Program-made: the position numbers and the translations under genes
The notes under the pieces: model-generated
Seen by the model: the letters and a program-made list of their open reading frames with translations, nothing else
Databases searched by the model: none
What the model was told of the DNA's origin: nothing
Source of the DNA: Eonycteris spelaea
Taxonomy: Eukaryota; Chordata; Mammalia; Chiroptera; Pteropodidae
Direction: 5' to 3'
NCBI GenBank assembly: GCA_003508835.1
Contig: PUFA01000209.1
Span: 909,001-973,000, forward strand
Length of the DNA: 64,000 nt
Shown here: positions 48,142 through 59,195 of the stretch, in pieces
How positions within the stretch are numbered: position 1 is the first letter of the stretch
Layout: each line of letters begins with the position of its first letter

Positions 48142-48605
48142 CATATATATTATATATATATGTATATATATATGACAATGCCCTTTATTATATATATAAA
48201 TATATATATATATAATATATAATATATATATATATATTTGAACTCTCTCCCTGAGTACTGTCAATTCCATGACTTTAAACTCAATATACAATGACCTCCA
48301 AGTTATAATCTTCAGTCATGACATTACTCTTGAATTCCCTATTTGGATATCTATTGCTTATATAACATCTCCTACTGGATGTTTAATAAGCATGACTAAC
48401 ATAATAATGCCCAAGTTGTAAACAATCCAACCCATGATTATAACTCTGGTCTCTTGACTAGCTTCAAATCTTGTCATCCATATTCTACTTCTACCATACC
48501 AGAATTAAATTCTCTACTTTTGAGATCAGGTTTACCCAGCTTTTAATGTAATGCAAATAGCTGCTACAATTATTTTATATTTTAGCTATACCATTCACAA
48601 CTCAT
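47885..48605 (+). mobile_element. LINE-2 (L2) ORF2 fragment, sense, with TA expansion
   Basis: The text resumes after the TA tract with 'gaactctctccctgagtactgtcaattccatgactttaaactc'. It continues through 'ccctatttggatatctattgc' and 'ctactggatgtttaataagcatgactaac', matching the L2 ORF2 order. The part before the tract ('ttctccttctgggaag...ctcctacttcatttcc') also fits. Confidence 0.62.
48107..48238 (+). repeat. Imperfect (TA)n with internal duplication
   Basis: TA-rich blocks flank 'gacaatgccctttatta'. The text 'ctttattatatatata' occurs at both 48104 and 48183, so the tract probably arose partly by duplication. Confidence 0.85.
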
Positions 48606-50109
48606 CTACCAATTTCCATACTATCTTTTTAAAAAGAAAACCTTCGTCATGCTTTTCCATGATATAAATAGAGTCTCAGGTCAGGAAAATCATTAGTAGA
48701 GAGTATAAATAGAAAGAAACCCTGTATTTATCCACTGATCCTCTACCAGAGAATTTAGTTTTCTTTTATGAAATTAATTTCACTAAAATTGTAGGAAGGA
48801 ATGAAATCTAACTAATTTTTCTAAATGAAATAAAACATAAGGGCATTCATATTTTCCATAGTAGCATGGGATAGAATGTGAGAAATAGAGAACTATAGAA
48901 TTGTTATCATTTGTTAACCACATTATTTGCTTCCTGTTTACCACCTGTATCAACTTTTTTCTAGTCAAGAGATGGAAACCACGTATGATAAGAGTAACTA
49001 TAAAATGAAAAGAATTTATCAAATACCCTACTGCTGACAGAGTAACCAATGAAGAAGAAACTTAAAAGATGGTCCCTCTCACCAAGTCAGGGTTCAGGCC
49101 TCATTGGAGGTGTGGCCAACAACTAATCAATGTGGTAGAGAACTTTTACTGGGTCGTCCCAGGCACGGGTTGGTACATTTCACCTGACAGAGAACCTCCA
49201 GGCAACAGGAGAGCCACAGCCTGTAAGAAGGCAACCCAGCCAGGATGTGGGTGGGAGTGGAGGTGGTCAAAGCACTGCTGTGGGCAGGAGGCCTGGAGTG
49301 AAGGTCAGGAGGGCTGTAGGGAGTCATCACTAACTTGATCATACCTTTCCTTCAGACTCAAAGTTGCCAGCCAATTTACTTTTAATAGAAGTGACAATGC
49401 CCCGGAATTTATCACCATATAATCTTGACTACACTGAAGTTAGGGCTGGGCTGCCCCTTCCTACTAGAGAAGGATATAATATTTTCAACAAAAACGAGTC
49501 AAGTCCAACTTATCTTTTTGGGGGTGGGGAAGTTCTAACCAAATATTTAATTCCACTGGATGGATACACATGTATTGAAGCATGAGACATAGTATAAGTT
49601 ATAACAGACAACTCATGGAACCTCAGGATATGATGGGGATATGAAGGATAAAAGTGATGTGTGCTCTGAGATTAGCCAGGCCAGGTCTATGAGGTGACCA
49701 AGAGACCACACATTCTGTTGGCATTCCTGTGGAACAGCATCACAGGATGCCCTCCTCACTCACACCCGTAACCAATGCTGCAGCCTCTGAAAACACTAAA
49801 AGAAGCCCTTTCCTCCTGTAATATCCCTCCAGTGTGTTATACTGAGAAAGCTTAACATCATGCTGTATGCAAAGTGCATAAAGGAACATCTTCTATTTGG
49901 TATAGTTAAGAGTGATTTTGGAGTAGAAAGCAATAAGTTGATACCATCTTCGCATAAAAATTTATAAATTTTCTATAAAAACTATCATGAAATTGCAGAC
50001 TCTTAGGATTTATATTGTAAGCTCTTCTGTGTTAAACAATATCATTGCAGAACTCTTTAATTCAATTTCTTGTCCTAGATTGAAATTAAAAAAAAAATGT
50101 ATCAAACAA
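48606..50109. other. Unassigned, with GC-richer core 49060-49830
   Basis: No repeat family or gene is recognised. The core 49060-49340 is unusually GC-rich for this window and is open on both strands (89 codons plus, 71 minus). The products have no recognisable domain. Confidence 0.35.
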
Positions 50110-50285
50110 TTGACGGACCTGGATTTGAAGTCTTCTCTGCCACTCTCTATTTCTATTATATTTTAAGTATAATTGTCCTCCTTTATAACAAAGAGCTAAT
50201 AACAGCATTTTCATTCTAAGATTTTTGGTGATCCTAGTGCTTAATGTGGCCATCTGACACATAGTAAGAGCTCAGGAAATTAGGC
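50110..50285 (+). mobile_element. MIR SINE, sense
   Basis: 'gacctggatttgaagtcttctctgccactct' (the MIR start after its tRNA-like head), then 'cattttcattctaag' and the end 'gccatctgacacatagtaagagctcaggaaat'. This is nearly complete MIR order. Confidence 0.78.
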
Positions 50286-51254
50286 ACTAGCACAATAATT
50301 GTCAAGGGACCTACTTTATAAGGCCTCAATGAATCACTTCAAACATGAGTCACATACTGCTTCATGTTATCATTGGTCAAATGGGAATCATTAACCTTTC
50401 ATCATAATGAAACAGAAATTCATAGATCTTTATTCCATTTTGTCTTAGCTACAAAACCATTACCATTTGAATAAGCTCTCCTTTTCCTTTAATTTTTTCA
50501 ATGAAATTTAATTTCCCACTTTTTTAAACCTCCGAAGTATAATTTTATAAGATATAGTCTTGCTTTCAGTCAAAAATGAAAATTACGATGTGTCTTGGAT
50601 TATTTGCAATAGCCATTAATAGGACACTGCTGAAAGCCAGTGGCATCTATAAAAATGAATGGATGAGCACTCAGAAGTGCATGCATTTTTAATGTACTGC
50701 ATGAATTATACCAGGAGACTATAAAACCACTGAAAATGGCAAAGCTTTGAGTGTAGAAGATTTAATTATATTACTCATTTTAGTGGAAATGTGTAGCTGA
50801 ATAAATTTTGGTGGGAATTGCTAGGAAATTTTGGTGGGAGATTGGTGGGAAAGTCTGACATAAGGAGCATGCCCAGAAGGGGAAAAAGCTAACAGAGAAG
50901 AATAATTACCACTAATTTTGTTCATTCCCCAATATTGTCCACAGAAGGCTACAATAAGAGGAAAGCAGAAAGCCAGAGAATCATGCTGACAGAGAAAGGC
51001 TGATTTTAAAGGTCTCTAGTAAAAAAAAAAAAAAAAAAAAAATCTGTAATTCTTAAAAAGGAAACCTCACTTAAACGAAAGTTTTATATTATCTCATTTC
51101 AGTTTCCATTGTTAGCTGTTCCTAAAGTTTACTATTACTTAAAGTAAGCAATGCTGCCTGCCCCATGCCATTATCACCACTACTAATTTCTTACACCAAA
51201 AATAGAGAATGACTTTGTTGGCTCTTGATTATTTTGATTTTAAATACATGTTTC
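50286..51254. other. Unassigned, partly single-copy-looking
   Basis: Bases 50560-50790 show no repeat and balanced composition. Three 'ggtggga' units are clustered at 50810-50850. An A22 run lies at 51021-51042 with no recognisable body. Confidence 0.35.
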
Positions 51255-51400
51255 ATTGTAGAATAGTTAAATTTACAGAAAAGTTGTCAAGATAATACAA
51301 GAGCGTGCCCATACACCGATGCTGATTATTTGAGCCTGACATTTTCCTGGAGCATTAGGGTGAACATATCACTTTAGTCTTGAGTAATATGGTACTTAGA
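51255..51400 (-). mobile_element. Ancient repeat of probable LINE-1 origin
   Basis: 'gaatagttaaatttacagaaaagttgtcaagataatacaagagcgtgcccatacaccg' belongs to the same common mammalian repeat suspected at 13365-13745. Orientation and family are uncertain. Confidence 0.42.
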
Positions 51401-54400
51401 ATGGCCTTTAAAGGTAATAACCAACCCAGCATTTTCCTGGTTCCTCTGTGGTATTTGTTCGTTGTGAAAGGAAGCCATAAGAAAAGAATGAATGGGGTCT
51501 TTTCAAGATCCAGTCAGCTTAATAGGCCTTATTCATGGGAAAAGTTATATGAGTAGGTTGCAAAAATAAGACAGTTCCTCTTTCTCATATACTTCCTAAG
51601 GTCTTAATCGCCCCTTTCTAGAGTTGTCCTTTCCTGCCCAAGTGGCTTATCCTTGAAAACTAAAGCCTCAGAACCAACATGACGCTAACTGCAATTTCAG
51701 TTGTCCTCAATTCCAGAAAGACAACTTAAACTTTATCCTGATGAACTCTTTGAGGAGGGATGAGAGCAATAAGGAGTGGGGTAGAAAATAATGTGTCGAA
51801 AAGATTGTAATATAGAATCAAACTAGAAATATTCCACCTAACCCAACCACTGCTCAGCATTTCACTAAAATGCCCTCTCAGCTGTATGTGATCTCAGGGT
51901 GAGCAAGGCAAGAGTAGCAGCTGCGTCAGGATGATCCCAGGTGTTGGCTCTGGCAGACTTCAGGGAAGGCAGCCAAAGCTCTTAGTGTAGCTGCATTCCA
52001 AGCCTGTCTAGAATCCTCCAGAAATAAAATTACTTGGTGCTCTGTGCTTTTCTTCAAAGCTTTCAGAGCCCTATGGGGAAAAGATGGTGATTAAGGATGT
52101 TCAGGTGTGTTTGCTACTTGAGGAAGTCCAAGTAGCTGCCTAATGAGAAGTTTCACAACTTGAGTCATCCTGAGACCAGATTCCTATGTGACTGTGCATT
52201 TGATACGTGACTGGGAAGCCAACCACCTACTAGAAAACACTAGAGTAGGAGCAAAGAAAGCTGAGGACTATTCTGATCTACCACTTAATTCCTGTGATTG
52301 TAAATCACTGAACAAGTGGGAAGGCCAGGTGGCTCTCAGTTCTTAGAAGCTCCTATAACACCACGGACCCACAAAAACCTGCTGATTCCATCTTATCATT
52401 TAGAGGTTAGCAAATCTCTTAAAGATGGAAAAAAACTTCTGGATATACTAGACCACTGGACATCAAGCCCTAGTGTAAATGACTATAAAGATATTGTTTT
52501 GTTCACATACACTATTGTAGAATCAGATGCTCATTTAAATTATAGAATTTCAATCATCGGTTCACTGCATGCCTCTCATGGTATGATCATCTTAACATAT
52601 GGATTGTAATTTCATGGTTTAAACGTAAGTATTTTGAAATGTTGCAAGATTTCCAACTGCATGCCTCATGCCTAATCCTTTTTCTGCTGTCCAATTGAAT
52701 AAACAATGATGTTTCTCATCAGGAAGTAAACCACCAATGATTACATTAGACGTATGTTAATTCATCTCTACCAAGGCATCTTGCTGAAGGATCATTTTTA
52801 ACACAGGTAACTTTACCTCATATAGTGGCCTTTGACATAATCCCCCTCAAAGCCAGAATACCACTTTATTACACACTACATTACTGAAGAACAGAGAGGT
52901 AGAGAGCAAAGGGTCGAGCTGAATGTTCTAAAGAGGGTCACCTGAGATACTAAAGAGATTATTCTGGCTCTGGTATTCTGAGGAACAGCCACTAAAAGTG
53001 AGAGTCCAGGAAGGAAGGCAGGGCTGCTCAGGGAAGAATGAGACAATAAGGGTGTCCTCTGAGGTTTGCAATGGTGACAGTGGGAGTTATACCTGTGAGT
53101 TAGCCCTAATATATCCTTTGTACAAATTGTGAAAAAAATCTATTATTTCCCATCTATGGAATTCAGAGATAAAAGGATTAATGTGGAAATAAAAATATAC
53201 AAATAAACGCAGATAAATGATTTTTTAAAGCATATCAAAATTAAAAAGACAGCAGCATAAATTTTAAAAAGCAGTCAACAGAAGACAAAGTTCTAAGAGA
53301 TGTATCACAAAAAATTTTTCAATGACTAAGGCTTATTGGATGAAGATATAATAATAAACAGTTTGAAACATTGACAATTAAAATGTTCCATTATAAAGCA
53401 CAGAACCTGGAGAAAATTTTTTTAAAGGCTCATAAAATAAGAACATTTTCCCATAGTAGGGCAAAGTTAGGTATATTTCATGGGGAGCTCTGACCCTAGA
53501 TGCAGAATAGTTCCTATGCAACAAATGCTCTAAAAACCAAACTAAAAAAGAAAATCAATAGCCTCTCTTATTTCCTCCCACTTAAAAAAAAAAAGTACTA
53601 TTGAGGCTTCAAGGAGAAAAAGCAAGGGAAGAGGTGGCAAAATTTAAAAGCAACAGTAGCAAAAATTTTCCTTGTACTTTACCTCTTGTAAAATACAGCA
53701 CTTGCCCTGCATTCATTCCAACAAAGAACAGACTGTAGGAGAACACATATGTGATGAGTGCTACATGCTTGACCAAACTGTCCCATGATTCTAAAAGTAG
53801 AGAGTGTAGGTGTTGTAGGAAGGCATAGACTTAGAAAAACTGTCAGAATTATGCCAAAAAGATACCTAGAAGCTTATCTCACTCATTCTCAGATTTCTGA
53901 CCTGGACATCGCTGTGCTGCTTATTAAACCATTGACAGGTCCAGCTTTCTATTGTCTTTATGATGCTGGGACTATAGCTATAATTTTGCTGTAAGAGCAG
54001 TCTTTATGCCTGTCTCTGCCAAGATGGGGAGCTGGAGGGTAGTGCAAGGATAAAGGAGGACTGATTCCTTCCTGTTTTTCAGTGACTCCCCAGCTGCACC
54101 CACCCACCCACAGCAGTTTGTCCAGTAGCAGCAGTTGACTACACTAACTGTTTTACAACATTTGCAGAACCAGTATCATTGTGCCCCCTCAGAGAGATCA
54201 ATATCAGGCAAGATGCAACCCTGCCTCAAAGGTCTGGAAAGAACCCAGCCCAGCACCAGTCAATCAGAGCCCCGCATGGGACCAAGTTTCAGTTCCATGA
54301 GACTTTTTCTTCAAGTTTCTAAATTATAATAATCCCAGCCACTTCATTCTGCCAGAACTAGAGGTGGCCGCTGCTACCTCTAGTTATAAACTCAGTGACA

Positions 54401-55039
54401 CCATAGTTTTTCCTTTTAGTCTTTTTAGTTCTCCAGTATCTGGCTTAACAGTCCTTTATACAGAATTATTTCTTTTAAAACAATGCAAACAATACAAATA
54501 ACATTTTCCTGAATTGAAAGCCCATCTTAAAAAAAGTAATACTCCTCAAATCAATTTTCAAATAAATGGATAACCATTTTTTACAGAAAATAGGGAAATG
54601 AACTAGATTTCAAAGAGTTAGCTCAACTGCTTGGTGAGCCAACTACAAATAAAAACTTAGAAAAACATTTTGCCCACACTAGAATGATTGAGTGTGCAAG
54701 GAATCACAGGATGTTCATGCACAACAGTTTTCTGTAACTAAAGTTTTCTACAGTTTCTATCATGAGAGTTTCTCTTGACACTTTGCATTTACTAAAGTAT
54801 TTAGTTAACACTACTAAGTTTTTTTTTCTTATCCCACCCCACCACCTCATTGTGGAAGTTTGTTTTTAATACAGAAGTAGGTTCATTATATATGGTTTTA
54901 ATTTTCTCTAAAACTTCTGAGTACTAACCATTTTTTTATAATTAAATTCAAGTGTTAATTTGGTGCCTGCTCATTAAATATGTTGATTTAACTGTTGTCT
55001 TTGCAAATAATTTAAATTTATATTTATGTTATGCTTTAA
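51401..55039. other. Long unassigned interval
   Basis: About 3.6 kb without a confident repeat or gene. Composition varies, and 53700-54400 is GC-richer. Small frames at 52316-52609, 53785-53994 and 54135-54329 have no domain signal. It contains a 13-bp hairpin at 54356-54385 and an A-run at 53584-53595. Confidence 0.35.
54356..54385 (+). repeat. 13-bp hairpin with CGCT loop
   Basis: aactagaggtggc and gctacctctagtt pair with one G-T wobble around the loop cgct. Confidence 0.88.
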
Positions 55040-55215
55040 GGCTTTTGAAGTTATTCCACATATTTCAATTCATTTAGTTTCAAAATAACACCGAAAGAAA
55101 GGAGGACACAGTTTCAGGGGTTATGTTGTGTGTTTTTTCCCCATAAGTCAGTGAAATACAAAAGGCAGACATTTATGTGATATGACTTAGTGGCAAAATT
55201 AGAGCCTAAACCAAA
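55040..55215 (-). mobile_element. MIR SINE, antisense
   Basis: 'catatttcaattcatttagtttcaaaataacacc...aaaggaggacacagtttcagg' and 'gtgatatgacttagtggcaaaattagagcc' parallel antisense MIR, through 'aagtggcagagcc'. Confidence 0.6.
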
Positions 55216-55221
55216 TTATTC

Positions 55222-55401
55222 TTTCATTTGTTCATTCTGAAAATATTCACCAAGTACTCAAACATTTCCTGAGAAGCAAACAAGAACAAAATGGTTTTCC
55301 CTGGCACACAGTCTAGGAAAGCAGAGTCATTGAATATGCAACTACAAGTATACAAGACAGTGAAGAAAAAAACAAATTAGATGAATGTGGCTAACACATT
55401 G
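55222..55401 (-). mobile_element. LINE-2 3' end, antisense, left part of split copy
   Basis: 'tttcatttgttcattctgaaaatattcaccaagtactc' is the antisense L2 terminus. Decayed 3'UTR text ('acaagaacaaaatgg') follows. The L2 resumes at 55904 beyond the LTR. Confidence 0.65.
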
Positions 55402-55903
55402 TGTTAGTTTCCTATTGCTTCTGTAACAAATCATCATAAAATTAATGGCGTAAATAATACAAATTTGTTAGCTTACAGTTCTGTAGATCAGAAGTTTCTC
55501 ATGGATCTCACTGAGCTAAAAGTCACAATGTCAGCAGGGCTGCATTCCTCCTGGAGGCTGTAGATGGTAATCCCTTTTCTTGTTTTCGATCTTCTAGACA
55601 CTCTATATTCCTTGATTTACATCCCCCGTTCATTTCATAAGCTTGCAACAGTGGACTGGATTCTTCTCACAATCACTGTGAGAGCTTCTCCCTCCTTCTG
55701 TCTTTATGGAATCGTGATTATATTGGGCTCATCTGAATATCCCAGGATAATCTCCTTACCTAAATGTGCTTACCTAAATTCAGTAATTAGCAAACTTTAA
55801 TTCCACCTGCAACCTTAATTTTTGTCATAAAACCAAGCATACTCACAGGTTTCGGGAATTAAGACAGGGACCTCACTGGAGAGCCTAGTTGGCTTCCCAC
55901 ACA
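55402..55903 (+). mobile_element. Solo LTR, ERV-L type (MLT2-like), copy 1
   Basis: It starts 'tgttagtttcctattgcttctgtaacaaatc', with internal 'ttacagttctgtagatcagaag', 'atgtcagcagggctgcattcc', 'gaatatcccaggataatctcc' and 'ttccacctgcaacctt'. The end is near 'ttggcttcccacaca'. At about 500 bp it is essentially complete. It splits an L2 copy and was therefore inserted after it. No target duplication was recognised. Confidence 0.82.
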
Positions 55904-56350
55904 GGTGGAAACATAAGTTAGATCAAAGTTGGCAGTAGAATGACATTCTAGAAAAAGCCCTGAGCCAAGAAAGAACAAGGCGTATGATAAATGATAGAAG
56001 GGCAATAAAGCTGAAATGGACAACAAGTGGGAGAGTCAAGAAAAAATGTGGTAGGGACCAGATCCTATAGGCTTTGAAAAAGTTTCTGTTTTTGTTGTAA
56101 AGGCAATAAGAAAACAAAGAATAAATTTAAGCAAGAGAGTGCTATGATTTTTTTTTAAAAAGGTGGTTTTAACTTCAATGGGGAGAATAGATTAAGCAGT
56201 TAGAAGAGTATCTGAGGGGACAAATGCAGGCCCTGAAGCTAGATAAGATGGGGGTCTGGATTAGATTGGTGTCAACAGCAACAGAGAGAACTGGTTGAAT
56301 TTGAGAGCATTTTTAGAGTTATAATCAACAAAAAATAGTGATAGATTTTT
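55904..56350 (-). mobile_element. LINE-2 (L2), antisense, right part of split copy
   Basis: 'gacattctagaaaaagccctgagc', 'gggaccagatcctataggct', 'gagagtgctatgattttt', 'aggccctgaagctagataag' and 'gtgtcaacagcaacagagag' are antisense L2 ORF2 segments in the right order. Confidence 0.72.
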
Positions 56351-56629
56351 AATAGGGCATTTAATCCAATATTTCTGGCACAAGTACCTGGAAATACCCG
56401 TTTTGATGAGGCTCATAAATAGAAGAGGGTGGAATGATAATTAGCTTAATTTAAGATCTTTTGAATAATCAGTTTAATATGAGGCATACCAATAAAAATA
56501 CCGAGATTTTTGTTTACTAAATAGCTTGAGAAGTCAACATAGCTGCCAAAGAGAGATATAAATCAAGAGCTTTCATATTATGGAATGATAAGAGAATCCA
56601 GCCCTGAACTACATGAACCAACTACAATG

Positions 56630-56848
56630 AGATCACTTCAAACAATGGTGATTTTGCCTCTGCAAGCACATTTGACAAAGCAGATGTTTTTTGGTTATCA
56701 CATCTGGAGGACATTATGCTCATGGCATCTAGTGGGTAGAGAAAAGGGATGCTGCTAAACATCCTCTAATATACAGAGCAGCCCTCACAAAAAAAAAGAT
56801 TTATCTATTCTAAAATGTCAATAATGCCAAAGTTGAGAAACTCTGGCC
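56630..56848 (+). mobile_element. MER20-type hAT-Charlie DNA transposon
   Basis: 'aatggtgattttgcctctgc', 'gcacatttgacaaagcag', 'tttttggttatcacatctgg', 'ggcatctagtgggtagagaa', 'ggatgctgctaaacatcct', 'aaaatgtcaataatgcc' and 'gttgagaaactctgg' follow the full MER20 order. At about 219 bp the length is complete. The 5' terminal repeat is decayed. Confidence 0.87.
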
Positions 56849-56937
56849 TAGAGAAACAACAGAGTCTGACAAGAAAGATAATCAAGAATAGAGTTCTGAG
56901 AGCTGTCAATACTTAAAGGGTTTAAATTTAAAAAAAA

Positions 56938-56959
56938 GAAAGAAAGAAAGAAAGAAAGA
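56938..56959 (+). repeat. (AAAG)n microsatellite
   Basis: About five AAAG units follow an A-run. Confidence 0.9.
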
Positions 56960-57024
56960 TGTAGTAAAGAATCACCAAAGAGATGAATAATTAAGCAAAC
57001 ATATTATTACAGAAAAAGAGTATG

Positions 57025-57140
57025 GTCTATGGCCATGCCACCCTGAACACGCCCAATCTCATCTGATCTCGGAAACTAAGCAGGGTGGGCCTAGTTAGTA
57101 CTTGGATGGGAGACACATAGGAAGACCGGGTGCTGTAGGC
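57025..57140 (+). pseudogene. 5S rRNA retropseudogene
   Basis: The whole 5S rRNA sequence is recognisable from 'gtctatggccatgccacc' to 'ccgggtgctgtaggc', including the internal promoter region 'tagttagtacttggatggga'. Functional 5S RNA is part of the large ribosomal subunit. This copy differs at many sites: four CpGs of the normal gene are decayed to TpG or CpA (near positions 6, 25, 31 and 37), one C is missing after 'aagcagggt', and the segment after 'gggagac' is altered. It ends directly in a 19-nt poly(A) run and is flanked by the short repeat 'agtatg', as expected of L1-mediated retrotransposition. It is not expected to be functional. The genuine genes lie in tandem arrays. Confidence 0.93.
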
Positions 57141-57159
57141 AAAAAAAAAAAAAAAAAAA
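57141..57159 (+). repeat. Poly(A) tail of the 5S retrocopy
   Basis: A19 immediately follows the last 5S base. The text after it ('gtatg') repeats the bases just before the copy ('agagtatg'). Confidence 0.92.
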
Positions 57160-57587
57160 GTATGTCTTTCATAGTTGATCACCATAGTTGATCAAATATT
57201 GCAAAGTAATCAAATATAATAACCAATAAAAAAGAGCCTTTAATTTGTCTATAAGGAGATCATTGTCAACCTTTGAAAAATACTTAGTAAAGAAATGAGG
57301 ACAAGAACCATATTGGTATAGTATAGGAAGTAAATCAAATAAATGTTAATATGAAAGCAGAGAGTCAGAAAAAACTTGAATTTTTATTTTGATGGAGAAG
57401 AGAGATGTAAATAGAAATATAAATGGACAAAAGATTTCTTTTTGTTTGTATTTGTCTATCTCTTTGTCTCTTTATCTCTCTCTACCTTAAAGACTCAACA
57501 AATACTATTGGAAAGGAGCCAGAGAAACCAAGGATGAACCTATCAGAAAGTTAACGAATAGCTGATAATGTAAGTTTCTTTAGAATG
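57160..57587. other. Unassigned AT-rich sequence
   Basis: 'catagttgatcaccatagttgatcaaat' at 57170-57197 is a short direct duplication (atagttgatca twice). Otherwise nothing is recognised. Confidence 0.4.
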
Positions 57588-57690
57588 AAAAAATTCATTC
57601 CATTCATTCATTCACCAAATTATTTATCCAACTAATGTTTATCGAATAGTTCCTAAGCGCCCTCTTGTAAAGGTTGAACTTAAATGGGAG
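57588..57690 (-). mobile_element. LINE-2 3' end, antisense
   Basis: 'tcattccattcattcattcaccaaattatttatccaactaatgtttatcgaatag' is an antisense L2 terminus. The remaining L2 body is decayed. Confidence 0.6.
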
Positions 57691-57935
57691 AGACATTTTC
57701 TCTACTATAATGGGATGAGAGAAGTAAGAAATGAGTGGAGAGTTTGTACAGTATACACATTTTATTGGGGCTTTGAGGTCCTTTCATTCCAGTTTTGGTA
57801 CTTTTACTGTCTATGAAGTTAAAATGTTTCATAAAATTACCTTGGCAGTGAAACTGTAGGAAATATAGAAGAGAGTTTCATAATAGTTTATGATACAAGT
57901 ATGAATTATTTTATTTTAACATTGTATGAAATCAA

Positions 57936-57941
<6 letters not shown>

Positions 57942-58004
<63 letters not shown>
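57942..58004 (+). repeat. (TA)n microsatellite, about 31 units
   Basis: A pure alternating TA tract of about 63 bases, the longest perfect simple repeat in the window. It can extrude as a cruciform and is length-unstable. Confidence 0.97.
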
Positions 58005-58006
<2 letters not shown>

Positions 58007-58659
58007 ATCTTACAAAGCATTAGAATTTCTCCTAGTTGGATAACCTATGTAAACACAATGGATAATTTTTTTCAATATAATAATGCAAGAACATAAGACT
58101 ACAAAACTTTTATTTTTACTTAATAGTCTTGTAGCAGCATTCCAAATAGATGGTCATATAGATCTTTATTAGTCACAACTGAAGAATTTTTAGATTCAAA
58201 GCAAAGCTGTTTTAAAATATGCTTCTATTTATATTAAAATTCCTGGAAGAAACAATTAAGAGAAAACAGTGTTTTGCATACTTGATGCTTTATTGGTACC
58301 TAGAAAGTTATGCAGTTAGACCCTAGGGGTTCCACCAGTGATTCATCACCATCTGGAACATAAAACTCTACACACTGCTATGGTTTCTACACACTGCATT
58401 TCACAATATATGTAAATCAGTATATGTATTTCTTTGACTAAAGTGTCAAGCATAACATTTTTTTTATATACTGTGTAGAAGGTAGCTGTTTAACATTCTC
58501 AAAGCACCTAATGGTTGCATATATGCATGAAATGCAGCGAAGAAACTCTGAGGATCAAGTTTCATCTATAGATATAACAAAAGGAACATAGTTTTTTCCT
58601 CTGGGAGGAGAAATCACAGAATTATAAAACAAAATTAGGAGACCAACAAAATTATTTCT
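58005..58659. other. Unassigned AT-rich sequence
   Basis: No gene or repeat is recognised. Confidence 0.4.
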
Positions 58660-59195
58660 CTGAGGAAATCTTACCATTTGTGACAACACAGATAGACTTT
58701 AAAGGGATTATGCTAAGTGAAATAAGTCAGATAGAAACAGACAACTACTACTATAAGATCTCACTTATATGTGGAATCTAAAAAAAAAAAAAAAATGAAA
58801 CAAAACAAAATAAAAACAAAAAATCCTCACAGAAAAAGAGATCAGAGTTGTGGTTACCAGAGAGGTGGCAGGGTAGGAGGGAGCAGTGCACGGATTAGAG
58901 GAAAATGGTACAAACTTCCAGTTAAAGATAAATCACTACTAGGGATGTAATGTACAACATGATGACTGTACCTAGCACCAGTATATGAAGAAAAGTGTTA
59001 ATAAAGTAAGTCCTAAGAGTTATCATCCTTTTTTCCCTTTTCTTCTTTTTCTTTTGTCTCTATATGTGGTGATGTGAGCTGAACCTATTGTGGTAATCAT
59101 TTCACAATATATGTAAATCAATTCATTGCACTATATGCCTTAACCTTATACACTTGTATATCAATTACCTCTCAATAATAATAGAAAAAAATTTT
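58660..59195 (+). mobile_element. LINE-1 ORF2 end and 3'UTR, sense
   Basis: 'tatgctaagtgaaataagtcagatagaaa' , 'cttatatgtggaatctaaaa', 'gttgtggttaccagagaggt', 'gtaatgtacaacatgatgac', 'gtgatgtgagctgaacctat' and 'ttatacacttgtatatcaat' give the complete L1 3'UTR order. It ends in 'aataataatagaaaaaa'. Confidence 0.88.

Noticed and set aside
48109..48291. Minus-strand Ile/Tyr repeat frame
   Set aside because: It is a translation of the TA tract.
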